Source: JBFLVT01 sp036804525
Lineage (GTDB): Bacteria > Bacillota > Desulfotomaculia > Desulfotomaculales > JASEER01
Assembly: GCA_036804525.1 (NCBI GenBank)
Contig: DAIRSE010000007.1
Span: forward strand, 19,904-83,903
Direction: 5' to 3'
DNA length: 64,000 bases
Part shown: piece after piece, positions 24,771 through 32,946 of the stretch
Position numbering within the stretch: the first letter of the stretch is position 1
How the letters are laid out: each line of letters begins with the position of its first letter
Program-made: the position numbers and the translations under genes
Notes under the pieces: generated by a model
Told to the model about the DNA's origin: nothing
Database searches by the model: none
The model's input: the letters and a program-made list of their open reading frames with translations, nothing else

Positions 24771-24909
24771 GCATCTACACCTCAGGACAAGTATAGAGCT
24801 TACGTTTTTTTTTGGCTAGTCAGTTCTTTTATCGAAACCGGAAAACTACGCCCTGGCCGCCAGTGGGGTTGTCTCGGTTGCATGGGAAGGCTTGTATGGC
24901 AGGTAAGGG

Positions 24910-25172
24910 CTAGGAGAGTGCTGCAAAAAGCTAATTCACCGGTTTTGGCACAGGCATCTTTAGGGTACGGCTATGCTTTGGAAGTTACCCTTAAGACCGC
25001 TCAAAAAGAGGTCCGAGGCAAGAGGTCAGAGGTCGGTTACGGGAAGCGATCGCTTCGCGATTGCAAGTCTATAATCCTTAGCAATCGCTCTGCGGATTTC
25101 ATCAGGTCGGATTTCCGACTTCCGGCATCCGGCATCCTTTTTGCCAGACGCGGTTTTTCAGCGGTCTCCTAG
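24910..25172. mobile_element. MITE-like element, copy 2
   Basis: This is a 263-base copy of the element at 19695, bounded by CTAG. Its left end reads CTAGGAGAGTGCTGCAAAAA and its right end, complemented, CTAGGAGACCGCTGAAAAAC, so here the inverted repeat is easiest to see (about 17 of 20 matches). It differs from the other copies mainly in the first 60 bases. It is not inside a gene. Confidence 0.8.
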
Positions 25173-25216
25173 GAAATTATGTTATTTTTCAGAATACTTT
25201 CCCTATTGCGAAAAAC

Positions 25217-25254
25217 TTGTGAAAGGTTGCACTTAATTGTATAGTGTATACAAT
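25217..25254 (+). promoter_or_regulatory. Promoter overlapped by a GntR-type operator
   Basis: TTGTGA (25217-25222), a 17-base spacer and TATAGT (25240-25245) form a promoter. A perfect palindrome ATTGTATA-GTG-TATACAAT (25236-25254) covers the -10. The TGTATA-n3-TATACA core resembles operators of GntR-family repressors (YtrA-like). It precedes the small membrane protein gene at 25299. Confidence 0.65.
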
Positions 25255-25298
25255 CTTAATTAAGGGGCGTTCCCTTATCATCTTTGGGAGGTGATCAC

Positions 25299-25484
25299 GT
25301 GCAAATCTTTTACGCTGCGATGGCGGCAATGATTGCTTACGTGGTCGTCTATTGTCTGATATGCTACCTGGTTTACTTCCGTCCGGAGCGCCAGGCCAAG
25401 AAACCCGCCCGGCCCATCCGGCCGGCCAAGATCGGGGTTCCGCAGAACGGTTCTGTGAATGCCGGGACCCTTGTACCCAACTAG
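25299..25484 (+). CDS. Small single-helix membrane protein (61 residues)
   Basis: A GTG at 25299 follows GGGAGGTGATCAC, a near-perfect ribosome site. The product has one strongly hydrophobic helix near the N-terminus (AAMIAYVVVYCLICYLVYF) and a basic, proline-rich tail (PARPIRPAK). No family is recognised. It sits between the potassium channel and trkH, on the opposite strand, under a promoter with a GntR-type operator. A regulatory peptide for potassium uptake is possible but unproven. Confidence 0.6.
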   Translation: MQIFYAAMAAMIAYVVVYCLICYLVYFRPERQAKKPARPIRPAKIGVPQNGSVNAGTLVPN

Positions 25485-25515
25485 TAGTCAGTAGTCGGTA
25501 CTTAGTTGTCGGGGG
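25482..25515. repeat. Degenerate TAGTCAGTAGTCGG intergenic repeat
   Basis: Degenerate 7-8 base units (AGTAGTC, AGTAGTCGG, TTAGTTGTCGG) follow the stop codon of the 61-residue gene. They are the same class as the strings at 17791 and 41928. Confidence 0.55.
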
Positions 25516-25688
25516 CAAAAGGCGCGGGGAACTTGCAGACTTCTGTGGTTTTAAGAGCTGCGCGTTAATTATAAGCAGCTGTTCGGGTGGCGTCAACAGC
25601 GCACCGATAGCTGCTTTTATTGTTGACTGGCTCTTGATGTATGCTCGTTCTGTATCCTACCTCTCATGTCTTACATCTTGCGTCTTGG

Positions 25689-27131
25689 TTACTTGCGCCA
25701 GAAACCGGGGCTTAACAGGACGAGGACGGTAAAGAGTTCGAGGCGGCCGAGGAGCATGCAAAGGGACAACACGAATTGCCCCGCAGCGGGAATACTTGAA
25801 TAGTTGGTCATCGGGCCTACAATGCCCAGGCCGGGGCCGACGTTGCCCAGGGTAGCCGCTACCGCAGTAAGCGCGCTGATCATGTCGAGACCGATGGCCG
25901 CCATGTAGAGTGCCGTACCGACAAAGATGCCGATGTAAAGGATGAAAAAGGCCTGTACGCTGTCGGCCACCTCCTGGGGGACAACGGCCCGTCCGATGCG
26001 GACGGGGATTACGGCCTGCGGGTGAATCAGTTTGTGCAGCTGCCTGATCCCCAGTTTCCACAGCACGATCATCCTGATGACCTTAACGGCACCGCCGGTT
26101 GATCCAGAGCAGGCGCCGATAAACATCAGCACGACCAGGATCATGCGGCTGAAGTCGGGCCACTTATCGAAGTCAGCGGTGGCAAAGCCGGTGGTCGTGA
26201 TCACGGACGAGACTTGAAAGAGCGCCTGGCGTATCGCCGTCCCCGGCCCGAGGTCCGTCAGCATGACCAGGTTTATGCTGATGAATATAACAGATACGGC
26301 AACGATGCCGAGGTAGGCCTGCGTCTCCCGGTCTTTCCAGATCGCTTGAGGCTTACCCTGCATGGCCCGGATGTGCAGGGCGAAGTTTATCCCGCACAAA
26401 AGCATGAAGAAAACGATAATCAATTCTATGGCAAGGCTGTTGTAAGCTCCCACACTGAGGTTTTTGTTGGAGAATCCGCCGGTCGCCACCGTCCCGAAGG
26501 TGTGAATGAAACTGTCAAACCACGGCATGCCTGCGATGCGCAGGGCCAGGATTTCGAGCAGGGTAAGGAGTAGATATATTTTGTACAGTTCGCGGGACGT
26601 CTGGGCCACGCGCGGGAGAACCTTGCTCTTGGTAGGCCCGGTGACCTCGGCCCGGAAAAACTGCATTCCGGCGATGCGCAACGAAGGAATGAGGGCGACT
26701 ACGAGGACGACCGTTCCGACGCCGCCAAGCCAGTGGGTGAGGCTGCGCCAGAAGAGAATGCCTCTCGGCAGGGCCTCCACGTCGGGAATTACGGATGCTC
26801 CCGTGGTGGTGAAGCCGGACATGGTTTCAAAGAAGGCGGCCACGGGATGGGGGATGGCCCCGCTGAGGATGAAGGGCAGCGATCCGAAAAGCGCCGTCGT
26901 CAGCCAGCCGAGGGCGGCGACGGCGAACCCTTCCCGGTAGCCGACGTCCTGGTAGTCCACCTTGCGGGTGGCCAGGGCCGCTCCGGTAAGGGCCGTGACA
27001 GCAAAAGAAATGATAAAGCCCCGTACGTCGGGACCTTGGTCGTATACGGCGATGCCAAGGCTGGCCAGCAGGCCCGCGGCCTCGGCCAGCAGCAGGATGC
27101 CCAGAGTCTTTAAGATGAGCTGCCTATTCAG
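25689..27131 (-). CDS. trkH: TrkH-family potassium uptake protein
   Basis: This is the ion-conducting subunit of the Trk/Ktr potassium uptake system, with the four pore segments of the family (for example TTTGAS, TVATGGFS, ITTTGFA and ATLGNVGPG). The frame without a conventional start extends upstream of the GTG at 26960 and encodes the first membrane hairpin of the family (LILKTLGILLLAEAAGLLAS), so the true start must lie near 27131. There a CTG follows GGGGGAAG; ATG, GTG and TTG are absent. With it the protein has 480 residues, the usual length. The start overlaps the trkA stop by 8 bases, indicating translational coupling. Confidence 0.88.
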   Translation of the reverse strand: MNRQLILKTLGILLLAEAAGLLASLGIAVYDQGPDVRGFIISFAVTALTGAALATRKVDYQDVGYREGFAVAALGWLTTALFGSLPFILSGAIPHPVAAFFETMSGFTTTGASVIPDVEALPRGILFWRSLTHWLGGVGTVVLVVALIPSLRIAGMQFFRAEVTGPTKSKVLPRVAQTSRELYKIYLLLTLLEILALRIAGMPWFDSFIHTFGTVATGGFSNKNLSVGAYNSLAIELIIVFFMLLCGINFALHIRAMQGKPQAIWKDRETQAYLGIVAVSVIFISINLVMLTDLGPGTAIRQALFQVSSVITTTGFATADFDKWPDFSRMILVVLMFIGACSGSTGGAVKVIRMIVLWKLGIRQLHKLIHPQAVIPVRIGRAVVPQEVADSVQAFFILYIGIFVGTALYMAAIGLDMISALTAVAATLGNVGPGLGIVGPMTNYSSIPAAGQFVLSLCMLLGRLELFTVLVLLSPGFWRK

Positions 27132-28482
27132 ACAGACTTCCCCCCACGTTTAACAGACCATCGATCTCGCTTACGTGATGACCGACGGCGAAGACCACGA
27201 GCCGGTCATTACCGTTCAGGACAACGTCGCCCTTGGGGATGATGATCTGGTTGCCTCTCTTGATGGCGCCGATGATGATGCCCTTGGGCAATCCGAGCTT
27301 GCTTAATGGTTTCCCAACCGTCCGGCTGTCCGGGTGCAGGATCAGTTCAACAACCTCTGCCTGGCCGTTCAGCAGCAGGACCAGGGAGAGCAGGCGGCCG
27401 CCGCGGATGTAGCGCAGGATCGCGCTGGCCATAATCAGCCGCGGGCTGATGGCGGCATCGACGCCGAGCTGCTCGATGAGGGATGTGTAGCTGGGGCGGC
27501 TCACCTTAGCGATGACTTGCTTAGCGCCTAGCTGTTTAGCCAACAGTGATATGAGCAGGTTTTCCTCGTCAAGGCCGGTAACGGCCACAAAGCCGTCGGT
27601 TTCCCTGATTCCCTCGCGTTTTAAGAGTTCGATGTCCGAACCGTCAGCCTGCAGGATGAGCGCTTCGGGCAGCCGTTCGGCCAAATCGCGGCACTTTTCA
27701 GGGTCCTGCTCGATGATTTTCGGTTTCAGGCCCAGTGAACAGAGTTTTTCGCCCAGGTAAAAGCCGATGCGGCCCCCCCCGAGAATCATGACGTTAGTCG
27801 TTTTCTGGTGGCGTTTTCTCTTGAGCTTGGCCGCGAACTTGTTAACGCTGTCCACATGGCCGATGAGGTAGAGGGTGTCTCCGGGCATGATCGTGTCGTG
27901 CCCGCCCGGGACGATCATCTGCCCCTTGCGCGAGATGCCGACGATCAGGCAGGAGTCCGGCACGTTGATGTCCATGAGGCGTTTGTTTATGACGTGGCGG
28001 TGCGAATCGTCAACGGTGACGTCAGCCATCTGTACCTTCCCGTCGGCAAAGGGCTCGGTGTGCACCGGGAGGGAAACGGTCAGCAGGCGGGCGATTTCCA
28101 GAGCCGCGCTGTATTCAGGGTTGACGATCAGGTCCAGCCCCAGGTCCTCCTTGGAGACGACCAGGTCCCGGGCGTACACGGGGTCACGGATACGGGCGAC
28201 CGTCCGGGGCACACCCAGTTTTTTCGCCATCATGCAGGCGATCATGTTCACCTCGTCGGAGTTGGTCACGGCTGCTACCAGATCGCTCTGTAGGACTTCA
28301 GGAAGTTTAAGGACGGAGGCGCTGGAGGCATTCCCCTTTACAACCATGACGTCCATCTGCTGTTCGATCTTGGCCAGCTTGGCCTCGTCCCGGTCGATGA
28401 CGACAATGTCATGGTTGTCCTCAGCCAGGCGGCGTGCGATTTCGCTGCCCACTTTTCCGGCACCGATAATAGTGATACGCAC
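27124..28482 (-). CDS. trkA: Trk potassium transporter NAD-binding subunit
   Basis: This 452-residue cytoplasmic regulator has two TrkA-N Rossmann domains (IIGAGKVGSEIA from residue 4; MILGGGRIGFYLG near residue 233), each followed by a TrkA-C domain, the full-length arrangement. It gates TrkH in response to nucleotides. The GTG at 28482 follows AGAAGGGG. It is the first gene of the trkA-trkH operon. Confidence 0.93.
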   Translation of the reverse strand: MRITIIGAGKVGSEIARRLAEDNHDIVVIDRDEAKLAKIEQQMDVMVVKGNASSASVLKLPEVLQSDLVAAVTNSDEVNMIACMMAKKLGVPRTVARIRDPVYARDLVVSKEDLGLDLIVNPEYSAALEIARLLTVSLPVHTEPFADGKVQMADVTVDDSHRHVINKRLMDINVPDSCLIVGISRKGQMIVPGGHDTIMPGDTLYLIGHVDSVNKFAAKLKRKRHQKTTNVMILGGGRIGFYLGEKLCSLGLKPKIIEQDPEKCRDLAERLPEALILQADGSDIELLKREGIRETDGFVAVTGLDEENLLISLLAKQLGAKQVIAKVSRPSYTSLIEQLGVDAAISPRLIMASAILRYIRGGRLLSLVLLLNGQAEVVELILHPDSRTVGKPLSKLGLPKGIIIGAIKRGNQIIIPKGDVVLNGNDRLVVFAVGHHVSEIDGLLNVGGSLSE

Positions 28483-28661
28483 GTTAAGCCCCTTCTAATT
28501 AGTTAATGTCAAAAGGCAATGCGACTTGCATCAGGCTACAGCAACCCAAGGCTATAAGCAATAAGCACTAAGTTATACTGACGCCTGACGCCCAACGCTT
28601 AACGCCTACTTACAAGCTATACTGTAACTTTGTGAAAAAAGCAACTGGATTTTCGATAGCC

Positions 28662-29600
28662 CTACCGCAATTCTTCCAGTGAACCGAAGACGTAGCCCTG
28701 CGCTTTCAATTGCTTAATGATCGTGTCCAGGGCTTCGGCGTTGGACTGGGAAACGGCGTGAAGCAGGATGACCGCTCCCGGGTGGATGTTGCCGAGAACG
28801 TGCTTGACGGCGGCCTCGCGTCCGGGCTGGTTGTGCACGTCCCAATCCTTGTAGGCCATGCTCCAGAAGACTGTTTTGTAGCCCAGTTGGGCAGTCAGGT
28901 CGATTGTCCGCTGGTTAAATTCGCCCATCGGGGGCCTCAAAAAATGCATCTCCCGGCCGGTCAGGCTTTTAACCTGCTCGTGCACGCTCAAGATTTCGTC
29001 CCGCAGCACGGCATTGCTGACTTTGGGCATCGAAGGGTGGCTTTGGGTATGGTTGCCGATTACGTGTCCTTCTGCGGCCATGCGTTTGACCAATTCAGGC
29101 TGAGACGCTACATACGGACCGGTCACAAAGAAGGCGGCCGGCACCTTGTTGTCCCGTAGAACGTCCAGGATATGGCTGGTGTAGCCGTTTTCGTAGCCTT
29201 CGTCAAAGGTTAGATAGATTCTCTTGGCCGCGGTGTTGCCCAGGTAAAGGCCTTTACCGTTGCCGATTATGCGAACGAAGGCAGGGTCCGTCGCCGGCGG
29301 TTTGTGATCGCTGTTGCGGCGGAAATACCAGGAGTAGACCGTCTGGTCCTGGCTGTCCGGGGCCCCGGTTTCGGGTGCCGGTTCGTCGTTTTTCCGCAGT
29401 TTTTCGTTCTCCGCCCGGAGTTGACTTATCTCTTCCTTCAGAGCGGCGATTTCGTCTGTAAGCTGCCGGTTTTCCCCGCCTGAAACGGGCTGGTCGGCCG
29501 CCGGGGTATCAGGCCCGATCACGATGTATGCTCCGAGCACAAGGTTCAAGGCCAGAGAGAGTACGAGCATAACAGGTACCGGTTTTTGTTGCTTGGCCAT
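28662..29600 (-). CDS. pdaA: Polysaccharide deacetylase, PdaA-like (cortex muramic delta-lactam formation)
   Basis: This 312-residue protein has an N-terminal membrane anchor (about residues 9-29), a short coiled coil (about 42-72) and an NodB/CE4 domain. Motif 1 TFDEGYENG (131-139) has the YENG extension seen in PdaA, and motif 2 is HTQSH (184-188). In B. subtilis, PdaA deacetylates N-acetylmuramic acid so that spore cortex delta-lactam can form, needed for germination. The coiled coil is an extra compared with Bacillus PdaA. ATG 29600 follows AAAGGAGG at 5 bases. Confidence 0.82.
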   Translation of the reverse strand: MAKQQKPVPVMLVLSLALNLVLGAYIVIGPDTPAADQPVSGGENRQLTDEIAALKEEISQLRAENEKLRKNDEPAPETGAPDSQDQTVYSWYFRRNSDHKPPATDPAFVRIIGNGKGLYLGNTAAKRIYLTFDEGYENGYTSHILDVLRDNKVPAAFFVTGPYVASQPELVKRMAAEGHVIGNHTQSHPSMPKVSNAVLRDEILSVHEQVKSLTGREMHFLRPPMGEFNQRTIDLTAQLGYKTVFWSMAYKDWDVHNQPGREAAVKHVLGNIHPGAVILLHAVSQSNAEALDTIIKQLKAQGYVFGSLEELR

Positions 29601-29961
29601 GGCTGCCTCCTTTTCCCCTCTATCCGGATTGCCGAACGCTGAATACGGAGGGGGCAAAGCCCCCCGGCTTTTAACCGCCAAGACGTCAAGAACGCCGAGG
29701 GTTATGAGAATAATGAAAATCTTAGCGTTCTTGGCGGTTTAGATGGCGGCTGCGCCGCAGCCTTTACGCTTTACCTTAGATTATGACAAAAAAGTGCAAG
29801 CAAAACCACCGAGAAGGAGGCCGGATGTTGGATTTCGGACCTCGGACTCGAAGGAATTCGCTGCCCGAATTCCCCAACGCTTCATGGCGCTATGTATTGC
29901 TTGGGCTAAGCATAACGTTTTATGCTGGTAATAAATCTCCGGATAAGGAGGGGGTTCGCCG
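29601..29961. repeat. Intergenic region with CGCCAAG palindrome
   Basis: The region holds a GGGGGC-AAA-GCCCCC hairpin near 29650 and an interrupted inverted repeat AACCGCCAAG ... CTTGGCGGTT (29673-29740) of the same family as those at 14977 and 20166. Beyond that there is a copy of GAAGGAATTCGCTGC near 29850 and an AT-rich stretch that probably contains the promoter of the HIT gene. I see no gene. Confidence 0.6.
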
Positions 29962-30345
29962 GTGGCTGAATGCCTTTTCTGTTCCATGCCTCGTGAGAGC
30001 TTTGTTTGCGAAAACGCCCTGGCTTATGCCATTTACGACAAGTATCCCGTCAATCCCGGGCACGTCCTCGTGATTCCCAAGCGGCACTTTCCAGGGTTTT
30101 TCGACGCCGCCGACGAGGAGATCGTGGCCTGCTACAGCCTGATCAAGGACGTGCGCAGGCTTCTTGACGAAAAGTTCAGACCGGACGGTTACAACATCGG
30201 CGTCAACCACGGGGCGTGCGCGGGACAGACCATCTGGCACCTGCACTTTCACGTGATCCCAAGGTATGCGGGGGACGTAGACAAACCGATGGGAGGTGTG
30301 AGAAGAGTCAAGCCGAATATTGCGCTGTCTCCGGCAGAACGCTGA
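29962..30345 (+). CDS. HIT family nucleotide hydrolase/transferase
   Basis: This 127-residue protein has the histidine triad HLHFHVIPR near residues 93-101 and an N-terminal CLFC that, with a later His, could bind zinc as in the HinT/Hit branch. It acts on nucleoside phosphoramidates or dinucleoside polyphosphates in the cytoplasm. The GTG at 29962 has AAGGAGGGGG upstream. It is a single gene. Confidence 0.88.
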   Translation: MAECLFCSMPRESFVCENALAYAIYDKYPVNPGHVLVIPKRHFPGFFDAADEEIVACYSLIKDVRRLLDEKFRPDGYNIGVNHGACAGQTIWHLHFHVIPRYAGDVDKPMGGVRRVKPNIALSPAER

Positions 30346-30663
30346 GGCGGCACGGTAAGAAAGGCCGGCCGAAATGTTTTGTTCTTTTTGTGCAGAAGGA
30401 ATTGTAATACAAAACGTCAAATATCCATCTGCCGCGCCATAGCGGCCCTGACAACAAAATTCCCGCCGAATGGGGCGGCTGTTGCAGGAAAGAAAGATAT
30501 TCTTACAGAATATCTACGGATTATCTGGCGGATTTCTTAGTTTGCGCAGTCTGGCGTTTTAGGTGGTTTTGGATGTTTTTGGCGGGAGGTGGTGTTTACC
30601 GTTACCGGTAACGGACTACTTCTGTCAATGATGTTAAATTCATTTCACGGGAGGGACTGTTAA
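30346..30663 (+). promoter_or_regulatory. liv operon upstream region with two perfect palindromes
   Basis: This 318-base gap holds two perfect inverted repeats: AGATATTCT-TAC-AGAATATCT at 30495-30515 and the 16-base palindrome CCGTTACCGGTAACGG at 30599-30614, 50 bases before the livJ start. The second is well placed to be an operator. A promoter is not clear by eye; AT-rich candidates lie between 30615 and 30645. No gene is seen. Confidence 0.5.
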
Positions 30664-31830
30664 GTGAAACTATCCAAATGGATGGTGCTGCTCGGCGTCC
30701 TGTTGCTTGCAGTGGCCGTGGTTGTCGCCGGTTGCGGCGGCAAACAGCAGGGAGAGCAAAAGGCGGCTGAAGGCGAAAAGGTTATCACCATCGGGTTCAT
30801 CGGCCCGCTGACCGGTGACGTCAAGACCTTCGGCGAATCGACCAAGAACGCGTTTCTTTTGGCGTTGGAAGAGAGAAACTATAAGGTCGGCGACTACACC
30901 ATCAAGACCGTCATTGCTGATGACCGCAACGACGCCACCGAGGCCGTCAACGTGGCCACCAAGCTGATCACCCAGGACAAGGTCCAGGCGATTATCGGTT
31001 CGGTTACTTCCAAGTGCACCATTCCCATTTCCGAAGTTGCCAACAGCAACGGCGTGGTGATGGTAACCCCGACGGCGACCAACCCCGCGGTAACCGTCGC
31101 CGATAACAAGCTGAAAGAGTATGCTTTCCGCGCCTGCTTCATCGACCCGTTCCAGGGCACGGTCGCGGCGAAGTTCGCCCTTGAGGACCTAAAGGCCAAG
31201 AAGGCGGCCATCCTCTTTGACCAGGGCAACGACTACACCATCGGCCTGAAGGACTTCTTCACCGAGGCCTTCACCAAGGGCGGCGGGCAGGTCCTCGCCA
31301 CTGAGGCTTACACTGACAAGGATACCGACTTCTCGGCCGTGCTGACCAACATCGCCAAGCTCGACATCGATGTCCTCTACCTGCCCGACTACTACCAGAA
31401 GGTCAGCCTCATCGGCAAGCAGGCCCGTGAAAAGGGCATCAAGGCGGTCTTCCTCGGCGGCGACGGCTGGGACTCCGCTGAGCTCGACTTCAAAGCCATG
31501 GAAGGCGGCTACTTCACCAACCATTACTCGCCCGAAGACCCGCGGCCCGAAGTCCAGGAGTGGGTTAAGAAGTACGAGGCGAAGTACGGCGCCAAGCCGG
31601 ACGCCCTGGCCACCCTCGCCTACGACGCTACCCTCATCCTGCTGAAGGGCATTGAGGATTCCGGCTCCAACGATCCCGCGAAGATCAAGGATGCCATCAA
31701 GGCCCTGAAGGACTTCAAGACCGTCAGCGGCAGCATTACCTACGACGAGAACAACAACCCGGTCAAGTCCGCCGCTATCCTGCAGATCAAGGACGGTAAA
31801 CAGGTCTTCGTCAAGAGCGTTAATCCTTAA
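30664..31830 (+). CDS. livJ: Branched-chain amino acid ABC transporter substrate-binding lipoprotein
   Basis: This 388-residue type 1 periplasmic-binding-fold lipoprotein has a hydrophobic signal and lipobox VAGC (acylated Cys at about residue 24). The mature part starts KVITIGFIGPLTGDVKTFGES, typical of Leu/Ile/Val-binding proteins; related receptors bind amides or urea, so the ligand is not certain. The GTG at 30664 follows GGGAGGGACTG. It heads the livJHMGF operon, and a strong hairpin after it probably lets this receptor be made in excess of the membrane parts. Confidence 0.9.
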   Translation: MKLSKWMVLLGVLLLAVAVVVAGCGGKQQGEQKAAEGEKVITIGFIGPLTGDVKTFGESTKNAFLLALEERNYKVGDYTIKTVIADDRNDATEAVNVATKLITQDKVQAIIGSVTSKCTIPISEVANSNGVVMVTPTATNPAVTVADNKLKEYAFRACFIDPFQGTVAAKFALEDLKAKKAAILFDQGNDYTIGLKDFFTEAFTKGGGQVLATEAYTDKDTDFSAVLTNIAKLDIDVLYLPDYYQKVSLIGKQAREKGIKAVFLGGDGWDSAELDFKAMEGGYFTNHYSPEDPRPEVQEWVKKYEAKYGAKPDALATLAYDATLILLKGIEDSGSNDPAKIKDAIKALKDFKTVSGSITYDENNNPVKSAAILQIKDGKQVFVKSVNP

Positions 31831-31848
31831 TCCGCAAGGCAGACACGC

Positions 31849-31880
31849 ATCGGGGAAAGGGCGAAAGCCCTTTCCCCGAT
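31849..31880 (+). terminator. Intercistronic hairpin after livJ
   Basis: A 14-bp perfect stem ATCGGGGAAAGGGC/GCCCTTTCCCCGAT with a GAAA tetraloop lies 18 bases after the livJ stop. Only a weak T-rich stretch follows, so it is more likely a partial terminator or an mRNA-stabilising end that sets the livJ to livHMGF ratio. Confidence 0.7.
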
Positions 31881-32046
31881 AACTTTGTCTGTCACCGGCC
31901 CAGGTGACACCGGCCGGCGGCGCGAGAGGTTAGAGACCGGAGGTCGGAGTCTTTAGCCTCTGGCTTCCGGCATCTTACTTCTTTGTTGAAGGTTTTTGGA
32001 TTTTGTGATAGTATCCTATGCGGTTATAGGGGGAGGGGATTGCGTT

Positions 32047-32931
32047 TTGGAAGGTTTTCTGCAGCAAGTGATCAACGGTTTACAGTTAGGCCTGGTGTAC
32101 GCCCTCATTGCTCTCGGCTACACCATGGTGTACGGTATCGTCAAGCTGATCAACTTCGCCCACGGCGACGTCTTCATGGTCGGTGCCTTCATCGGTTTCC
32201 TGGGGTTCAGCCACTGGGGGCTGCCCTGGCCGGTCGCCATCCTGGTGGCTATGGCGGTCTGTGCTTGCCTCGGTATGACTATCGAGCGTATTGCCTACCG
32301 CCCCCTGCGTTACGCGCCGAAGATCGCCGCCTTGATCAGCGCCATCGGCGTCTCGTTCTTCCTGGAATACTTCTGTAGCCTTAAGTTTGTTTTCGGTCCG
32401 AATTACCAGGTCGTCCAGAGGCCTTTTAAGGATGTCGTTTGGCACCTCGGCGGCCTGACCGTCACCAATATTCAGTTGATCATCTTCGTCACTGTCATTT
32501 TGATGCTCCTTCTCCTGCAATACATCGTCTACCGCACCAGGATCGGCTCGGCCATGCGGACGGTCTCGTTTGACCACGACGCCGCGCGCCTGATGGGCGT
32601 CGACGTAGACAAGACCATCTCCGTTACTTTCGCCATCGGCTCCATGCTGGCCGCCGTGGGCGGGGTGCTCTACGCCATCGCCTACCCGCAGATCTGGCCC
32701 TTTATGGGCATTATGCCCGGTCTGAAAGCCTTCACCGCCGCCGTGCTGGGCGGTATCGGCCTGATCCCGGGCGCCTTGCTCGGAGCCCTGATCATGGGCC
32801 AGGTGGAGACAATGACCGCGGCGTACATCTCCTCGCAGTTGCGCGACGCCATCGCTTTTGCCATTTTGATCCTTGTACTGCTGATCAGACCGTCCGGCAT
32901 TCTCGGCAAGAATGTGCCGGAAAAGGTATAG
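32047..32931 (+). CDS. livH: Branched-chain amino acid ABC transporter permease
   Basis: This 294-residue LivH-type permease has about eight membrane helices, the N-terminal LQLGLVYALIALGYTMVYG segment and the cytoplasmic coupling loop near GSAMRTVSFDHDAARLMG. The TTG at 32047 lies 8 bases after GGGAGGGG; the frame is open upstream but no other start has a ribosome site. It is followed after 15 bases by livM. Confidence 0.9.
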   Translation: MEGFLQQVINGLQLGLVYALIALGYTMVYGIVKLINFAHGDVFMVGAFIGFLGFSHWGLPWPVAILVAMAVCACLGMTIERIAYRPLRYAPKIAALISAIGVSFFLEYFCSLKFVFGPNYQVVQRPFKDVVWHLGGLTVTNIQLIIFVTVILMLLLLQYIVYRTRIGSAMRTVSFDHDAARLMGVDVDKTISVTFAIGSMLAAVGGVLYAIAYPQIWPFMGIMPGLKAFTAAVLGGIGLIPGALLGALIMGQVETMTAAYISSQLRDAIAFAILILVLLIRPSGILGKNVPEKV

Positions 32932-32946
32932 AAAGGGTTGGTCCAC

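Noticed and set aside
23955..25172. A 405-codon plus-strand frame running over the potassium channel gene into MITE copy 2
   Set aside because: It is antisense to a gene with intact TIGYGD and Rossmann motifs and ends in repeat DNA.
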